64,000 bases of DNA from contig NZ_CP043474.1 of NCBI RefSeq assembly GCF_008329645.1, forward strand, positions 1,550,001 to 1,614,000, in the 5' to 3' direction. The stretch is from Mycolicibacterium grossiae (lineage in GTDB: Bacteria > Actinomycetota > Actinomycetes > Mycobacteriales > Mycobacteriaceae). Positions 15,565-24,470 of the stretch are shown here, piece after piece. The notes under the pieces are model-generated. The model worked only from the letters and a program-made list of their open reading frames with translations. It was not told the origin of the DNA and searched no databases. The position numbers and the translations under genes are program-made. Each line of letters starts with the position of its first letter. Position 1 is the first letter of the stretch.

Positions 15565-16605
15565 ATGCCCCTCAGCACCCCGTCATGGCGCCGCACGAAG
15601 GTGGTGCTCGCCGCCATGGCCTGTGGCCTCGCGCTGGCCGGCCCGACGGCACCACCGGCCGCCGCGGACGACTTCAAGACCGAGCCCGTCCTGACCGCGG
15701 ACACGACGGCCGTCGAGCCGGGCGTCGTGCGCATCGACACCCGGCTGGACCTGCAGCAGGCCGTCGGCGCGGGTACCGGCGTGGTGCTGAGTCCGGATGG
15801 CATCGTCCTGACCAACAACCACGTGATCCGCGGTGCGAACGACATCACGGCGACCAACGTCGGCAATGGCCGCACGTATCCCGTCGACGTCCTGGGCTAC
15901 GACCGCAAGAGCGACGTCGCCGTGCTGCGCCTGCGCGGCGCCGCCGACCTGCCGGTGGCTCCCACCGCGCCGTCCTCGGGCGTGCGCGTCGGCGACCCGG
16001 TGACGGCCGTCGGCTTCCCGGGCGGCTCCGGCCTGACCCGGTCGCCGGGCACCGTTCAGGGGGTCGCCGAGGACATCACCGCCAACGACGAATTGACCGG
16101 CAGCACCGAGGAACTGAGCGGCCTGATCGGCTTCGCCGCCGACATCCGCCCCGGTGATTCCGGCGGGCCGCTGGTGGATCAGGCGGGCCGCGTCGTCGGC
16201 ATCACGACCGCCGGATCGCAGAACTACCGCATGGGCGGCGCCGGCGGCTTCGCGATCCCGATCGACCGCGCGCTGGGCATCGCGGACGCGATCCGCGCCG
16301 GGATTCCGTCGGGCTCGATCCACGTCGGTCCGACCGGCATCCTCGGCGTCGGGGTGGGCAACGACGGTGACGGGTCGGGTGTCGCGGTTCGGGCACTCCT
16401 GCGCGGCGGGCCCGCCGAACAGGCCGGTGTGCGAGGCGGCGACGTGATCACCGCGATCGACGCCACGCCGGTCACCGACGGCACCGTCCTCACCGACGTC
16501 CTGGATCAGCGCCGTCCCGGCGACACCGTGACGGTGACGCTGCGCGACCGGGCGGGCGCCAGCCGCGACGTCCGCGTGACCCTCACCGCCGGGCCCCCGA
16601 ACTGA
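15565..16605 (+). CDS. Secreted trypsin-like serine protease with PDZ domain (PepA/HtrA-like)
   Basis: A 346-residue exported protease closely resembling mycobacterial PepA (about 355 residues). Residues 1-34 form a Sec signal peptide (basic start, VVLAAMACGLALAG, cleavage near AAADD). The chymotrypsin-like fold carries the triad His86 (TNNHVI), Asp117 (KSDVAVL) and Ser199 (PGDSGGP). A PDZ domain occupies about 255-345 (GVGVGNDGDGS... GGDVITAIDATPV). It probably works in the cell envelope in quality control or processing. The ATG at 15565 follows a GACGAAGGACGT stretch and is the only start that preserves the signal peptide. A strong terminator follows at 16608. Confidence 0.92.
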   Translation: MPLSTPSWRRTKVVLAAMACGLALAGPTAPPAAADDFKTEPVLTADTTAVEPGVVRIDTRLDLQQAVGAGTGVVLSPDGIVLTNNHVIRGANDITATNVGNGRTYPVDVLGYDRKSDVAVLRLRGAADLPVAPTAPSSGVRVGDPVTAVGFPGGSGLTRSPGTVQGVAEDITANDELTGSTEELSGLIGFAADIRPGDSGGPLVDQAGRVVGITTAGSQNYRMGGAGGFAIPIDRALGIADAIRAGIPSGSIHVGPTGILGVGVGNDGDGSGVAVRALLRGGPAEQAGVRGGDVITAIDATPVTDGTVLTDVLDQRRPGDTVTVTLRDRAGASRDVRVTLTAGPPN

Positions 16606-16607
16606 TC

Positions 16608-16647
16608 GAACAGCGGCACCCGCACGGAGGGGCGGGTGCCGCTGTTC
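16608..16647. terminator. Strong bidirectional intrinsic hairpin
   Basis: A perfect 16-bp stem, GAACAGCGGCACCCGC (16608-16623) pairing with GCGGGTGCCGCTGTTC (16632-16647), around an 8-base loop. It lies between the convergent PepA-like protease gene and the DHA2 efflux gene, so it probably stops both transcripts. No T-tract follows. Confidence 0.85.
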
Positions 16648-16663
16648 GTCCGTGCTCGCGGCG

Positions 16664-18877
16664 TCAGCGTCGTCGCGGCGGCGGGGGCGGCCCGGGAGGA
16701 CGGGACGGCATGGTGGCGCGCGGCCGGAATGGGCGCGTCGGCGGATCGGCGACGACCTGACCCGCCGGCGGCGCCATCCGCGTCGTCTGCGGGTCGATCG
16801 GCCGGGGCGGCGGGGCGCCGAGCTTCATCGGACGGGTCTCGTCGGCGGCGGGATCGCGCTCGATCAGCACGCCGCGTGCGATGCGCTCGAGCGCGCCCTG
16901 CACCTTGATCCGGTCCGGGCGGCCGTTGAACTCGGGCGACTGCGCCAGGGTTTCGGTGATCCAGCCCGAGATGACGTCGCGCGCGATGCTGACCTCCGCG
17001 GCGCCGGCCGGCGTCAGGGAGAACCGGTTGCCCGAACGCAGCGCGAAGCCGGTGGCGACCAGCCGTTCGAACGTCGGTTCCAACACCTGCCGGGGCACGC
17101 GCCGCTCCTCGGCGATCGCCGCCAGGTCGGCCGATCCGGTGGCGGCGGCGTGCCGGTACACCTGGATGACCGCCCACAGCCGCGCGGTGTCGAGGTGGCT
17201 GCGCGACGAATGCGACACCGCCTCCAGGTCGATGCCGTGACTGCGCTGCAGTAGGCGGCCGATCGACACCTCGAGCAGCTTCTCGGGCGTCTCGTTGGTG
17301 GGCATGCCGAAGCCCTCGCCGAGATCGGTGCTACCGCTGGCCGCGGCGTCGCGCAGCGGAACCTGCTTGAGCAGCAAGGCCAGGACGAAGCCGACGACGG
17401 CGAACGGCGCGGCGAACAGGAAGACCTTGCTCAGTGAGTCGGCGTACGCGGAGATGATCGGTGCGGCGACGTCGGCGGGCAGACCGTGCAGCGCCTGCGG
17501 TGACGTGGCGGCCTCCGGTGGCGCACCGCTGCTGGCCATCGCCCCCGGCAGTCGGCCGTCGAGGAAATTGGCGAACATCGACCCGAAGATCGCCGCCCCG
17601 AACGAGCTGCCGATGGTGCGGAAGAAGGTGACGCCCGACGTCGCGACGCCGAGGTCGTTGAAGTCGACGGTGTTCTGCACGACCAGCACCAGCACCTGCA
17701 TGCTCAGGCCGATGCCGGCGCCGAGCACCAGCAGGTACAGCGACTGCTCCCAGGTCGAAGTGTTCTCGTCCATCCTGCTCAGCAGCACGAAGCCCAGCGC
17801 CATGATGGCGGTACCGGCGATCGGGAAGATCTTGTACCGCCCGGTGCGGCCGACGATGACGCCACTGCTCAGCGACGTGACGAGCAGGCCCAGCACCATC
17901 GGCAGCGTGCGCAGGCCGGACTCCGTGGCCGAGACGCCGTCGACGAACTGCATGAAGGTCGGCAGGAACGTCAGCGCGCCGAGCATTGCGAAGCCGACGA
18001 CGAACGACAGGACGCAGCAGACGGTGAACACCGGGTTGGCGAACAACCGGATCGGCAGGATCGGTTCCGCAGCGCGGCGTTCGGCGAACACGAAGGCGAC
18101 CAGCGCCGCCGCGGAAGCGACGAACAGCCCGATGACCGTCGCCGACGCCCAGGGGTAGGTGGTGCCGCCCCAATTGGTGGCCAGCGTCAGGCCCGCGGCG
18201 CCGAGTCCGATGAGCACGATGCCCGCGTAGTCCAGGACCGGCCGTGCGGCGCGCGCGAGTTCGGGCAGCGCCACCGCGGCGATGCCGAGGACCACCACGG
18301 CCACCGGCACGTTGATCCAGAACGCCCACCGCCACGTGAGGTGGTCGGTGAAGAAGCCGCCGAGCAGCGGTCCGATGACCGTGGTGACGCCGAAGACCGC
18401 CCCGAGCGCGCCTTGGTAGCGGCCCCGTTCGCGCAGCGGGATGACCTCGCCGATGACGGCGACCGCCGTGACCGTGATGGCGCCGCCGCCGAGGCCCTGC
18501 AGGGCGCGCGAGGCGACGAGCATGCCCATCGACTGTGCGAGGCCGCACAGCACCGACCCGATCAGGAACAGCAGTACCGCCGCCTGGAACACCTTCTTGC
18601 GACCGAAGACGTCACCGAGCTTGCCGACGATCGCGGTGACGATCGTCGAGGCGAGCAGGTAGCTGGTGACGACCCACGCCTGGTGACCGGCGCCGCCGAG
18701 GTCGGCGACGACCGTCGGCAGCGCCGTCGCCACGATCGTCTGGTCCAGCGCGGCGAGCAGCATGCCCAGCACGACGGCCAGGAAGACGATGTTGCGCCGC
18801 CGGACGTCGAGCTGCTCCGGCCCGGTCGCCGGTTGCGCGGGTTCGGCCGCCGCGCGTGGGGGACCCGTCACCGACAT
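16664..18877 (-). CDS. DHA2 (14-helix) MFS efflux pump with C-terminal winged-helix-like domain
   Basis: A 737-residue drug:H+ antiporter of the EmrB/QacA class. The membrane part covers roughly residues 28-520: ALDQTIVATALPTVVADL in helix 1, GKLGDVFGRKKVF in loop 2-3 and GAVFGVTTVIGPLLGGFFTDH as antiporter motif C. The C-terminal 200 residues are soluble and helical (LWAVIQVYRHAAATGSADLAAIAEERRVPRQVLEPTFERLVATGFALRSGNRFSLTPAG), which reads like a MarR/PadR-type winged helix, then a Pro/Arg-rich tail. Mycobacterial Rv1877-like pumps have a similar length. A TetR gene lies just upstream on the same strand. Confidence 0.88.
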   Translation of the reverse strand: MSVTGPPRAAAEPAQPATGPEQLDVRRRNIVFLAVVLGMLLAALDQTIVATALPTVVADLGGAGHQAWVVTSYLLASTIVTAIVGKLGDVFGRKKVFQAAVLLFLIGSVLCGLAQSMGMLVASRALQGLGGGAITVTAVAVIGEVIPLRERGRYQGALGAVFGVTTVIGPLLGGFFTDHLTWRWAFWINVPVAVVVLGIAAVALPELARAARPVLDYAGIVLIGLGAAGLTLATNWGGTTYPWASATVIGLFVASAAALVAFVFAERRAAEPILPIRLFANPVFTVCCVLSFVVGFAMLGALTFLPTFMQFVDGVSATESGLRTLPMVLGLLVTSLSSGVIVGRTGRYKIFPIAGTAIMALGFVLLSRMDENTSTWEQSLYLLVLGAGIGLSMQVLVLVVQNTVDFNDLGVATSGVTFFRTIGSSFGAAIFGSMFANFLDGRLPGAMASSGAPPEAATSPQALHGLPADVAAPIISAYADSLSKVFLFAAPFAVVGFVLALLLKQVPLRDAAASGSTDLGEGFGMPTNETPEKLLEVSIGRLLQRSHGIDLEAVSHSSRSHLDTARLWAVIQVYRHAAATGSADLAAIAEERRVPRQVLEPTFERLVATGFALRSGNRFSLTPAGAAEVSIARDVISGWITETLAQSPEFNGRPDRIKVQGALERIARGVLIERDPAADETRPMKLGAPPPRPIDPQTTRMAPPAGQVVADPPTRPFRPRATMPSRPPGPPPPPRRR

Positions 18878-18998
18878 CGATGCCTACCTTCCACTCCTCG
18901 AACGCGTGCACGACGCGATTGGCGGCGCACGCCGACCCAGCGGGTTACCCACGTGCGGTCCGCTCGACACCGAGCCGGGCAGCGAACCCCTCCCGACG

Positions 18999-19541
18999 CT
19001 ACGGCGCGAGACCACGCAGCACGATCGCGAGGTGGCGCTGCCACAGCGCACGTCCCCGGCGCGCGGGATCGACCGCCTCGGACTGGATGACGCCGCGCAG
19101 CGCCCACACCGCGGAGGCGACGTCGTCGGCGGTGACGTCGTCGTGCACCGCGCCGGCGGCCTTGGCGCGTTCCATCAGCGCCGTCGACCGGTCACGGAGT
19201 TCGTCCACCAGCGGCTGCGGCGCCAGGTCGCCCCACATCGGGGCCGACAGACCGGCCTTCGCCGCGATCTCGACGCCCACGGTCCGCAGGAAGACGGCAA
19301 GGCCGTCGGCCGCCGGCGCCCGTTCGGCATCGGCGGTCACGTCGATCAGCCGGTGGAAGAAGCCGGTCAGCACCTCGCGCACCAGGGCGTCCTTGTTGGT
19401 GAAGCGGCGGTAGAGGGTGGCCGGTCCGACCCCGGCAGCGCGGGCCACGTCCTCGAGCGTGGCCGCAGGGCCGTGCGCGGCGAACACGTCCTCGGCGGCA
19501 CGCAGCAGGCGGTCTCGGTTGTCGGCGGCGTCGCGGCGCAT
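18999..19541 (-). CDS. TetR/AcrR-family regulator, divergent from SDR
   Basis: This 180-residue repressor starts MRRDAADNRDRLLRAAEDVFAAHG. Its helix-turn-helix reads ATLEDVARAAGVGPATLYRRFTNKDALV, the textbook TetR form. The ligand-binding part ends WALRGVIQSEAVDPARRGR. It is divergent from an SDR gene, and the candidate operator at 19597-19613 lies between them, so it probably represses the SDR and itself. It may also influence the DHA2 pump 121 bases downstream on the same strand. Confidence 0.92.
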   Translation of the reverse strand: MRRDAADNRDRLLRAAEDVFAAHGPAATLEDVARAAGVGPATLYRRFTNKDALVREVLTGFFHRLIDVTADAERAPAADGLAVFLRTVGVEIAAKAGLSAPMWGDLAPQPLVDELRDRSTALMERAKAAGAVHDDVTADDVASAVWALRGVIQSEAVDPARRGRALWQRHLAIVLRGLAP

Positions 19542-19596
19542 CGGTCCTCCTCGCGTCGTGCGGAATGCCGGGCGGCATACGGGCGTTCAGGATAAG

Positions 19597-19613
19597 TGAT
19601 AGTCAAACTCTCA
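19597..19613. promoter_or_regulatory. Palindromic TetR operator candidate
   Basis: TGATAGTCAAACTCTCA has the dyad TGA-n-AGT ... ACT-n-TCA (12 of 17 positions symmetric). It lies 16 bases before the SDR start and 56 bases before the divergent TetR start, exactly where an autoregulatory TetR site is expected. Confidence 0.65.
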
Positions 19614-19628
19614 GAAAGAGGCTTCGTC

Positions 19629-20489
19629 ATGACCAAGGTCTGGTTCGTCACCGGTTCGACACGCGGCTTCGGGCGCGCGCTGGTCCGCACCGCGCTCGAG
19701 GCGGGCGACGCGGTCGCGGCCACCGCGCGCCGGCCCGAGCTGCTCGCCGATCTCGTCGACGACTTCGGCGACCGCATCCTGCCGCTGCCACTGGACGTCA
19801 CCGACGGCCCGGCTGCCGCCGCAGCGCTCACCGCCGCGCGCGAGAGGTTCGGGCGCGTCGACGTGGTGGTCAACAACGCGGGCTACGCCAACGTCGCGCC
19901 CATCGAGACCGGCGACGAGCAGGACTTCCGGGCGCAGTTCGAGACGAACTTCTGGGGCGTGTACCACGTGTCGAAGGCGGCCATCCCCGTGCTGCGGGAA
20001 CAGGGCGGCGGCCTCATCGTGCAGTTCTCCTCGATGGGCGGGCGCGTCGGCGGTTCGGCGGGCATTGCGTCCTACCAGGCGGCCAAGTTCGCGATCGACG
20101 GTTTCTCCCGCGTGCTGCGCGCCGAGACCGCCCCGTTCGGCATCCGGGTGGTCGTCGTCGAACCGAGCGGATTCGCCACCGACTGGGCGGGTTCGTCGAT
20201 GACCATCGACGACGTGCCCGAGCGCTACGCCGACACCGTCGGCGCGATGAACGCGATCCGCGTCAGCGACGCCGTCACCGCCGGTGACCCGGAACGCGCC
20301 GCGGACATCCTGGTCCGGCTGTCACGCCGCACCACGGTGCCCGACCACCTGCCGCTGGGCGTGATCGCCGCCGAGGGGGCGATCCGGCACGGTGAGTCAG
20401 TGCTTGCCGACGATCGCGAATGGGCCGCCGTCGCACGGTCCGCCGACTTCGGCGAGCCCTTCCCGGTCGACCTCCCGCCGGAGCGCTGA
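19629..20489 (+). CDS. Short-chain dehydrogenase/reductase, TetR-controlled
   Basis: A 286-residue classical SDR starting MTKVWFVTGSTRGFGRALV (cofactor loop TGSTRGFG). It has NNAG at about residue 83, a Ser in QFSSMGGRVGG and the catalytic YQAAK near residue 153. The sequence VVVEPSGFATDWAGSSM resembles the large group of oxidoreductases acting on small carbonyl compounds. The ATG at 19629 follows an AGAAAGAGG ribosome-binding site. Expression is probably controlled by the divergent TetR through the palindrome just upstream. Confidence 0.92.
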   Translation: MTKVWFVTGSTRGFGRALVRTALEAGDAVAATARRPELLADLVDDFGDRILPLPLDVTDGPAAAAALTAARERFGRVDVVVNNAGYANVAPIETGDEQDFRAQFETNFWGVYHVSKAAIPVLREQGGGLIVQFSSMGGRVGGSAGIASYQAAKFAIDGFSRVLRAETAPFGIRVVVVEPSGFATDWAGSSMTIDDVPERYADTVGAMNAIRVSDAVTAGDPERAADILVRLSRRTTVPDHLPLGVIAAEGAIRHGESVLADDREWAAVARSADFGEPFPVDLPPER

Positions 20490-20636
20490 TCCGTCGACGA
20501 AGGGCACGCATCCGCCGGCTGCGCCGAGCAGGGTCAGCAGGCGCGCGAGGCGCTCCGACCGGTGGGCGGCCAGGGGCAACCACGCCGTGACGCCGGCGAG
20601 CAACGCCATGGTCACGGCCGCGACGAGGAGGGTCAT
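20397..20636 (-). CDS. Possible small membrane protein (doubtful)
   Basis: A 79-residue frame beginning MTLLVAAVTMALLAGVTAWLPLAA, a clear hydrophobic helix, followed by RLARLLTLLGAAGGCVPF. Its last 93 bases are antisense to the end of the SDR gene, which is unusual, and the upstream Shine-Dalgarno is weak. It fills the otherwise empty gap between the SDR and the next MFS gene. It may be a real small gene or a gene remnant. Confidence 0.3.
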   Translation of the reverse strand: MTLLVAAVTMALLAGVTAWLPLAAHRSERLARLLTLLGAAGGCVPFVDGSALRREVDREGLAEVGGPCDGGPFAIVGKH

Positions 20637-20782
20637 CCATTGACCCTGTCGTGAAAGCGTCCGGGCGACAAGCACGTCGACGGTCAGTCGGCCACGAGAT
20701 ACCGCCACGGTCGAGAAAAGTAGTTGTGCTAAACAGAGGGTGTGGTCCTACGCTGGCCGCTCGGGCAACGACGTCCGCGGTA

Positions 20783-22243
20783 ATGGCTCGACGACCCATG
20801 GAGATGACGATGGCTGGCGACGTGCTGGCGCCCGGACGACGCACCGCTCCGAGCGCCACCATGATCATCGGACTGCTGGTCGGTTCGGCGTTCGTCATGA
20901 TCCTCAACGAGACGATCATGAGCGTCGCCCTGCCGGCGCTCATCGTGGATCTCGGCGTCTCGGCGGGCACTGCACAATGGTTGACCAGTGGCTTCCTGCT
21001 GACGATGGCGGTGGTCATCCCGATGACCGGCGCGGTGCTGCAACGCTTTCCGGCACGGTCGATCTACCTGGTGTCGATGCTGCTGTTCTGTGCCGGCACG
21101 CTGCTGGCGGCCGTGGCGACGGGGTTCGGCATGCTGCTGGGGGCGCGCATCGTGCAGGCGTGCGGGACCGCGGTGATGGTGCCCCTGCTCATGACGACCG
21201 TCATGACGCTCGTCCCCGTGGAGCGCCGCGGTCAGACGATGGGCACCATCTCGATCGTGATCGCCGTCGCCCCGGCGGTCGGACCGACCCTGTCGGGATT
21301 GATCCTCGGCTCGTTGAGTTGGCGGTGGATGTTCGGGATCGTCCTGCCGATCGCGTTGGTCGCGCTCGCCGCCGGGGTGCACTGGTTCCACGTGCGGACC
21401 GAGCAGCAGCGCTCGACGCCGATCGACGCGGTCTCGGTGCCGCTGTCCGCGCTCGCGTTCGCCGGTCTGGTGTTCGGGCTGTCGCTGCTGGGCGAGTCGT
21501 CCACCGGGCACGTCGGGTTGCCCGCGTGGGTACCGGCAGCCGTCGGTGCCGTCGCGATGGTGCTCTTCGGGGTCCGTCAGGTACGGCTGCAGCGTCGCGA
21601 CCGTGCCTTCCTCGACCTGCGTCCGTTCACCTACGGACGGTTCTTGATCTCCGTGGGCCTCGTGGTCCTCGGCTTCATGGCCCTTTTCGGCGCCATCATC
21701 ATGCTACCGCTGTACGTCCAGGACGTGCTGGGACGCAGCGCTTTGGTCGCCGGCCTGATCGGGCTGCCCGGCGGTCTGCTGATGGGTCTGGCGGGACCGT
21801 TCATCGGCCGCGTCTACGACCGGCGGGGCGCCCGCGTGCTCGTCATCCCCGGCGCCGTACTGCTGTGCGCGGCGCTGTGGGGATTCGCGACACTGGATGC
21901 GACGTCGCCCATCGCCGAACTCGTGGCGCTGCAGACCGTCATGATGCTCGGTCTGTCGATGATGTTCACGCCGTTGATGACCGACTCCCTCGGCGTCCTG
22001 CCCGAGTCGCTGTACTCGCACGGCAGCGCGATCCTGACGACACTGCAGCAGGTGGCCGGTGCCGCGGGCACCGCGCTGTTCATCACCGTGATGACGAACG
22101 CCTCCGAGGCGGGTGGCGCCCCGGATCTGCCCGGCGTGCGGGCAGCGTTCACCGTCGCGGCGGTGATCTCGGTGGTGGTGGTGCTCGCGGCGTTCGGCAC
22201 GGGCCGGCGTCCGGCGCCTGCCGACGGGCTGGCGGTGCACTGA
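20783..22243 (+). CDS. DHA2-family MFS multidrug efflux transporter
   Basis: A 486-residue, 14-helix drug:H+ antiporter. Helix 1 carries ILNETIMSVALPALIVDLG, helices 4-5 have ARIVQACGTAVMVPLLMTT, and motif C is IAVAPAVGPTLSGLILG. The second half includes RVYDRRGARVLVIPGA. Relatives export lipophilic drugs or metabolites. Start choice among MARRPMEMTMAG and internal Met codons is uncertain, and 20783 is used here. It lies 3' to the TetR/SDR locus on the same strand as the SDR but is separated by about 290 bases, so it is probably transcribed separately. Confidence 0.88.
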   Translation: MARRPMEMTMAGDVLAPGRRTAPSATMIIGLLVGSAFVMILNETIMSVALPALIVDLGVSAGTAQWLTSGFLLTMAVVIPMTGAVLQRFPARSIYLVSMLLFCAGTLLAAVATGFGMLLGARIVQACGTAVMVPLLMTTVMTLVPVERRGQTMGTISIVIAVAPAVGPTLSGLILGSLSWRWMFGIVLPIALVALAAGVHWFHVRTEQQRSTPIDAVSVPLSALAFAGLVFGLSLLGESSTGHVGLPAWVPAAVGAVAMVLFGVRQVRLQRRDRAFLDLRPFTYGRFLISVGLVVLGFMALFGAIIMLPLYVQDVLGRSALVAGLIGLPGGLLMGLAGPFIGRVYDRRGARVLVIPGAVLLCAALWGFATLDATSPIAELVALQTVMMLGLSMMFTPLMTDSLGVLPESLYSHGSAILTTLQQVAGAAGTALFITVMTNASEAGGAPDLPGVRAAFTVAAVISVVVVLAAFGTGRRPAPADGLAVH

Positions 22244-22262
22244 CGGCGTCCACGGGACGCCG
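22244..22262. terminator. Short bidirectional hairpin terminator
   Basis: CGGCGTCC (22244-22251) pairs with GGACGCCG (22255-22262) across a 3-base loop. It lies directly between the stop of the MFS gene and the stop of the convergent hypothetical gene. The stem is GC-rich with no T-run. Confidence 0.6.
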
Positions 22263-22268
22263 CCGACG

Positions 22269-22736
22269 CTAGTGGCGGACCGGCGTGCGCGGCCGCGCGC
22301 AGCTGACGAGTACCGGCGCGGCGGTCTCGGCGGCGCGTCGGAGCTGGCGATCGTCGCGGGTGACGCGGCGCTCGAGGGTGCGTGCGTCGCGTTTGCCGAG
22401 GGCCCGCATGCGGGCGGCGAGGGCGTCGAGCTGGCGCCAGCTGAGGCCGTCTAGGTCACCGTCGGCGTCGTGGGTCGCGACGACCACGGCACCGCGGAGC
22501 AGCGGCACGGTCTTGGCGGTGAAGTCGCTACTGCTGAGCAGCAACTCGGTGGCGTTGCGGTTCACCCGGCGCTGGCAGCCGGGAGTGGTGGGGCTGAACC
22601 AGAAGTCGAGCGAGCGGTCGGCGCTGGTCAGCGATTCCAGTCGCTGCTCGCGGATGAGCTGGTCGATGTCGGCCTTGCTGAAGGCGCTGGTCTCATAGAT
22701 GGCGCCATTGGCGCTGAAGTACAGGACTGTATTCAT
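22269..22736 (-). CDS. Conserved hypothetical protein
   Basis: A 155-residue soluble protein starting MNTVLYFSANGAIYETSAFSKADIDQL. The N-terminal half has mixed alpha/beta character with a FWFSPTTPGCQRRVNRNATELLL segment. The last 40 residues are Arg/Ala-rich (RDARTLERRVTRDDRQLRRAAET). No catalytic motif or family was recognised. The start is the first in-frame ATG, preceded by an A+T-richer promoter stretch (22737-22860) that also separates it from the divergent amidase. Confidence 0.65.
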   Translation of the reverse strand: MNTVLYFSANGAIYETSAFSKADIDQLIREQRLESLTSADRSLDFWFSPTTPGCQRRVNRNATELLLSSSDFTAKTVPLLRGAVVVATHDADGDLDGLSWRQLDALAARMRALGKRDARTLERRVTRDDRQLRRAAETAAPVLVSCARPRTPVRH

Positions 22737-22942
22737 TTCGGTGATCCATTCGGCTCTTTCTCAGGGGTTTTCGCGAAAGGCGCTGACCGGGTCGGCACCT
22801 GTTACTGAAGTTACCCGTGTGACACTTGGGACAAACCTTGATAACGATCGCGATACGGTGTTCATTTCCTGGGCGTCTGCTGGGAACGCGCCACCGGCAA
22901 GGGACGGCGCCGCCGGTCGCGGGCGGCGCCTACGGTGCAACG

Positions 22943-24412
22943 ATGGACTTCGACGAGTACCGCGCACAGGACGCCACCGGACTGGCCCGCCTCATCGCCG
23001 ACCGGCAGGTCACCGCGGCCGAGGTCCTCGAGGCCGCCCGCGCCCGCGCCGCCGAGGTCAATCCCCGCATCAACGCCATCGTCCGGGACGTGCCGGTGCC
23101 CCCGGACGCCCACCACGCCGGACCCTTCGCCGGCGTGCCGTTCCTCGTCAAGGACCTCGCGCAGGATTACGCGGGCCTGCCCAGCTCCCGCGGATCGCGC
23201 TCCTTCGCGAACCTCCCGGCCACCGAGCACGCGACCGTCGTGCGCCGCTGGCTCGACGCCGGGCTGGTGATCTTCGGAAAGACCAACACCCCGGAATTCG
23301 GTGCCAAGGGCATCACCGAACCCGAACTGTGGGGTCCGGCGCGCAATCCGTGGGACCCGAGCCGGACCCCCGGCGGGTCCTCGGGCGGCTCGGCCGCTGC
23401 GGTGGCGGCCGGCATCGTGCCGTGTGCCGGCGCGAACGACGGCGGCGGATCGATCCGCATCCCCGCCGCGTGCTGCGGACTCGTCGGGCTCAAGCCGGGC
23501 CGGGGCCTGACGCCGATGGGGCCCGACACCAGCGAGAGCATGCACGGCGCCGCGGTGCAGGGCGTGGTGTCGCGCACCGTCCGCGACACCGCGGCCATGC
23601 TCGACGTCATCGGCGGTGGCGAGCCGAGCGGACCCTACGCGCCCGCGGCACCGGAGGCGTCCTACGCCTCGACCCTCCGCGAGCGTCCCGGTCCGCTGCG
23701 CATCGGCGTCCGCGTGCCGTCGGCGATCAACCCCGACCCGCACGCCGAGGCGGTGGCCGCGGCCGAGACGGCGGTCCGGGTGCTCACCGACCTCGGCCAC
23801 CACGTCGAGGAACTGCCCCGGGCGCCGTTCGACGACGCCGCGTTGGCGCGGGACTTCCTGCTCAGCTGGTTCGTCTACACGGCGTGGGAGGTGGCCGACG
23901 CGAAGCGCCGGACCGGTGCCGGCGACGACGCGTTCGAGCGCGACACCCTCATCATGGCGGCACTGGGCCGCGCCACCAGCAGCGTCGACTACGTGGACGC
24001 GGTCCAGCGCCGGCACGACCACACCCGCAGGTTGACGACGTTCTTCGAGTCCTACGACCTGCTGCTCACGCCCACCCTCGCGACGCCGCCGCCCACCATC
24101 GGAGCGTTCGATCTGCCGGTCGCGTTGCAGCGGGGCGCCGACCTCCTGCTCCGCACCCGCACCGCCCGGCTGCTGCGATACACCAGCATCGTCGACGACA
24201 TGGTCGACCAGAACCTCAACTGGGTGCCGTACACGCAGTTGGCGAATCTCACCGGGCGGCCCGCGATCTCGCTGCCCCTGCACTGGACGGCGGACGGCCT
24301 GCCGATCGGCGTGCAGTTCGTCGCTCCGCTCTCCGGTGAGCCGCTCCTGCTACGGCTCGCCGCCCAGCTCGAGGAGGCGCTGCCCTGGGCTCACCGCATC
24401 GCGCCGGTGTGA
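22943..24412 (+). CDS. Amidase-signature family hydrolase
   Basis: This 489-residue amidase of the Ser-cisSer-Lys class hydrolyses C-N bonds in carboxamides. The catalytic Lys70 is in GVPFLVKDL. The cis-Ser lies in the [13 protein letters not shown] loop (about 143-153) and the nucleophile Ser170 in [11 protein letters not shown]. Total length and the C-terminal [24 protein letters not shown] segment fit the family, including 6-aminohexanoate-cyclic-dimer hydrolase-like and GatA-like enzymes. No gatB/gatC neighbours are present, so a catabolic role is more likely than Gln-tRNA amidation. It is cytoplasmic, since no signal peptide is seen. Confidence 0.92.
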   Translation: MDFDEYRAQDATGLARLIADRQVTAAEVLEAARARAAEVNPRINAIVRDVPVPPDAHHAGPFAGVPFLVKDLAQDYAGLPSSRGSRSFANLPATEHATVVRRWLDAGLVIFGKTNTPEFGAKGITEPELWGPARNPWDPSRTPGGSSGGSAAAVAAGIVPCAGANDGGGSIRIPAACCGLVGLKPGRGLTPMGPDTSESMHGAAVQGVVSRTVRDTAAMLDVIGGGEPSGPYAPAAPEASYASTLRERPGPLRIGVRVPSAINPDPHAEAVAAAETAVRVLTDLGHHVEELPRAPFDDAALARDFLLSWFVYTAWEVADAKRRTGAGDDAFERDTLIMAALGRATSSVDYVDAVQRRHDHTRRLTTFFESYDLLLTPTLATPPPTIGAFDLPVALQRGADLLLRTRTARLLRYTSIVDDMVDQNLNWVPYTQLANLTGRPAISLPLHWTADGLPIGVQFVAPLSGEPLLLRLAAQLEEALPWAHRIAPV

Positions 24413-24470
24413 CCCGCCGGGATCGCCGAAATCGGGTTTGCGCGCTGGGGAAAGCGGTTACGCCCGACCC

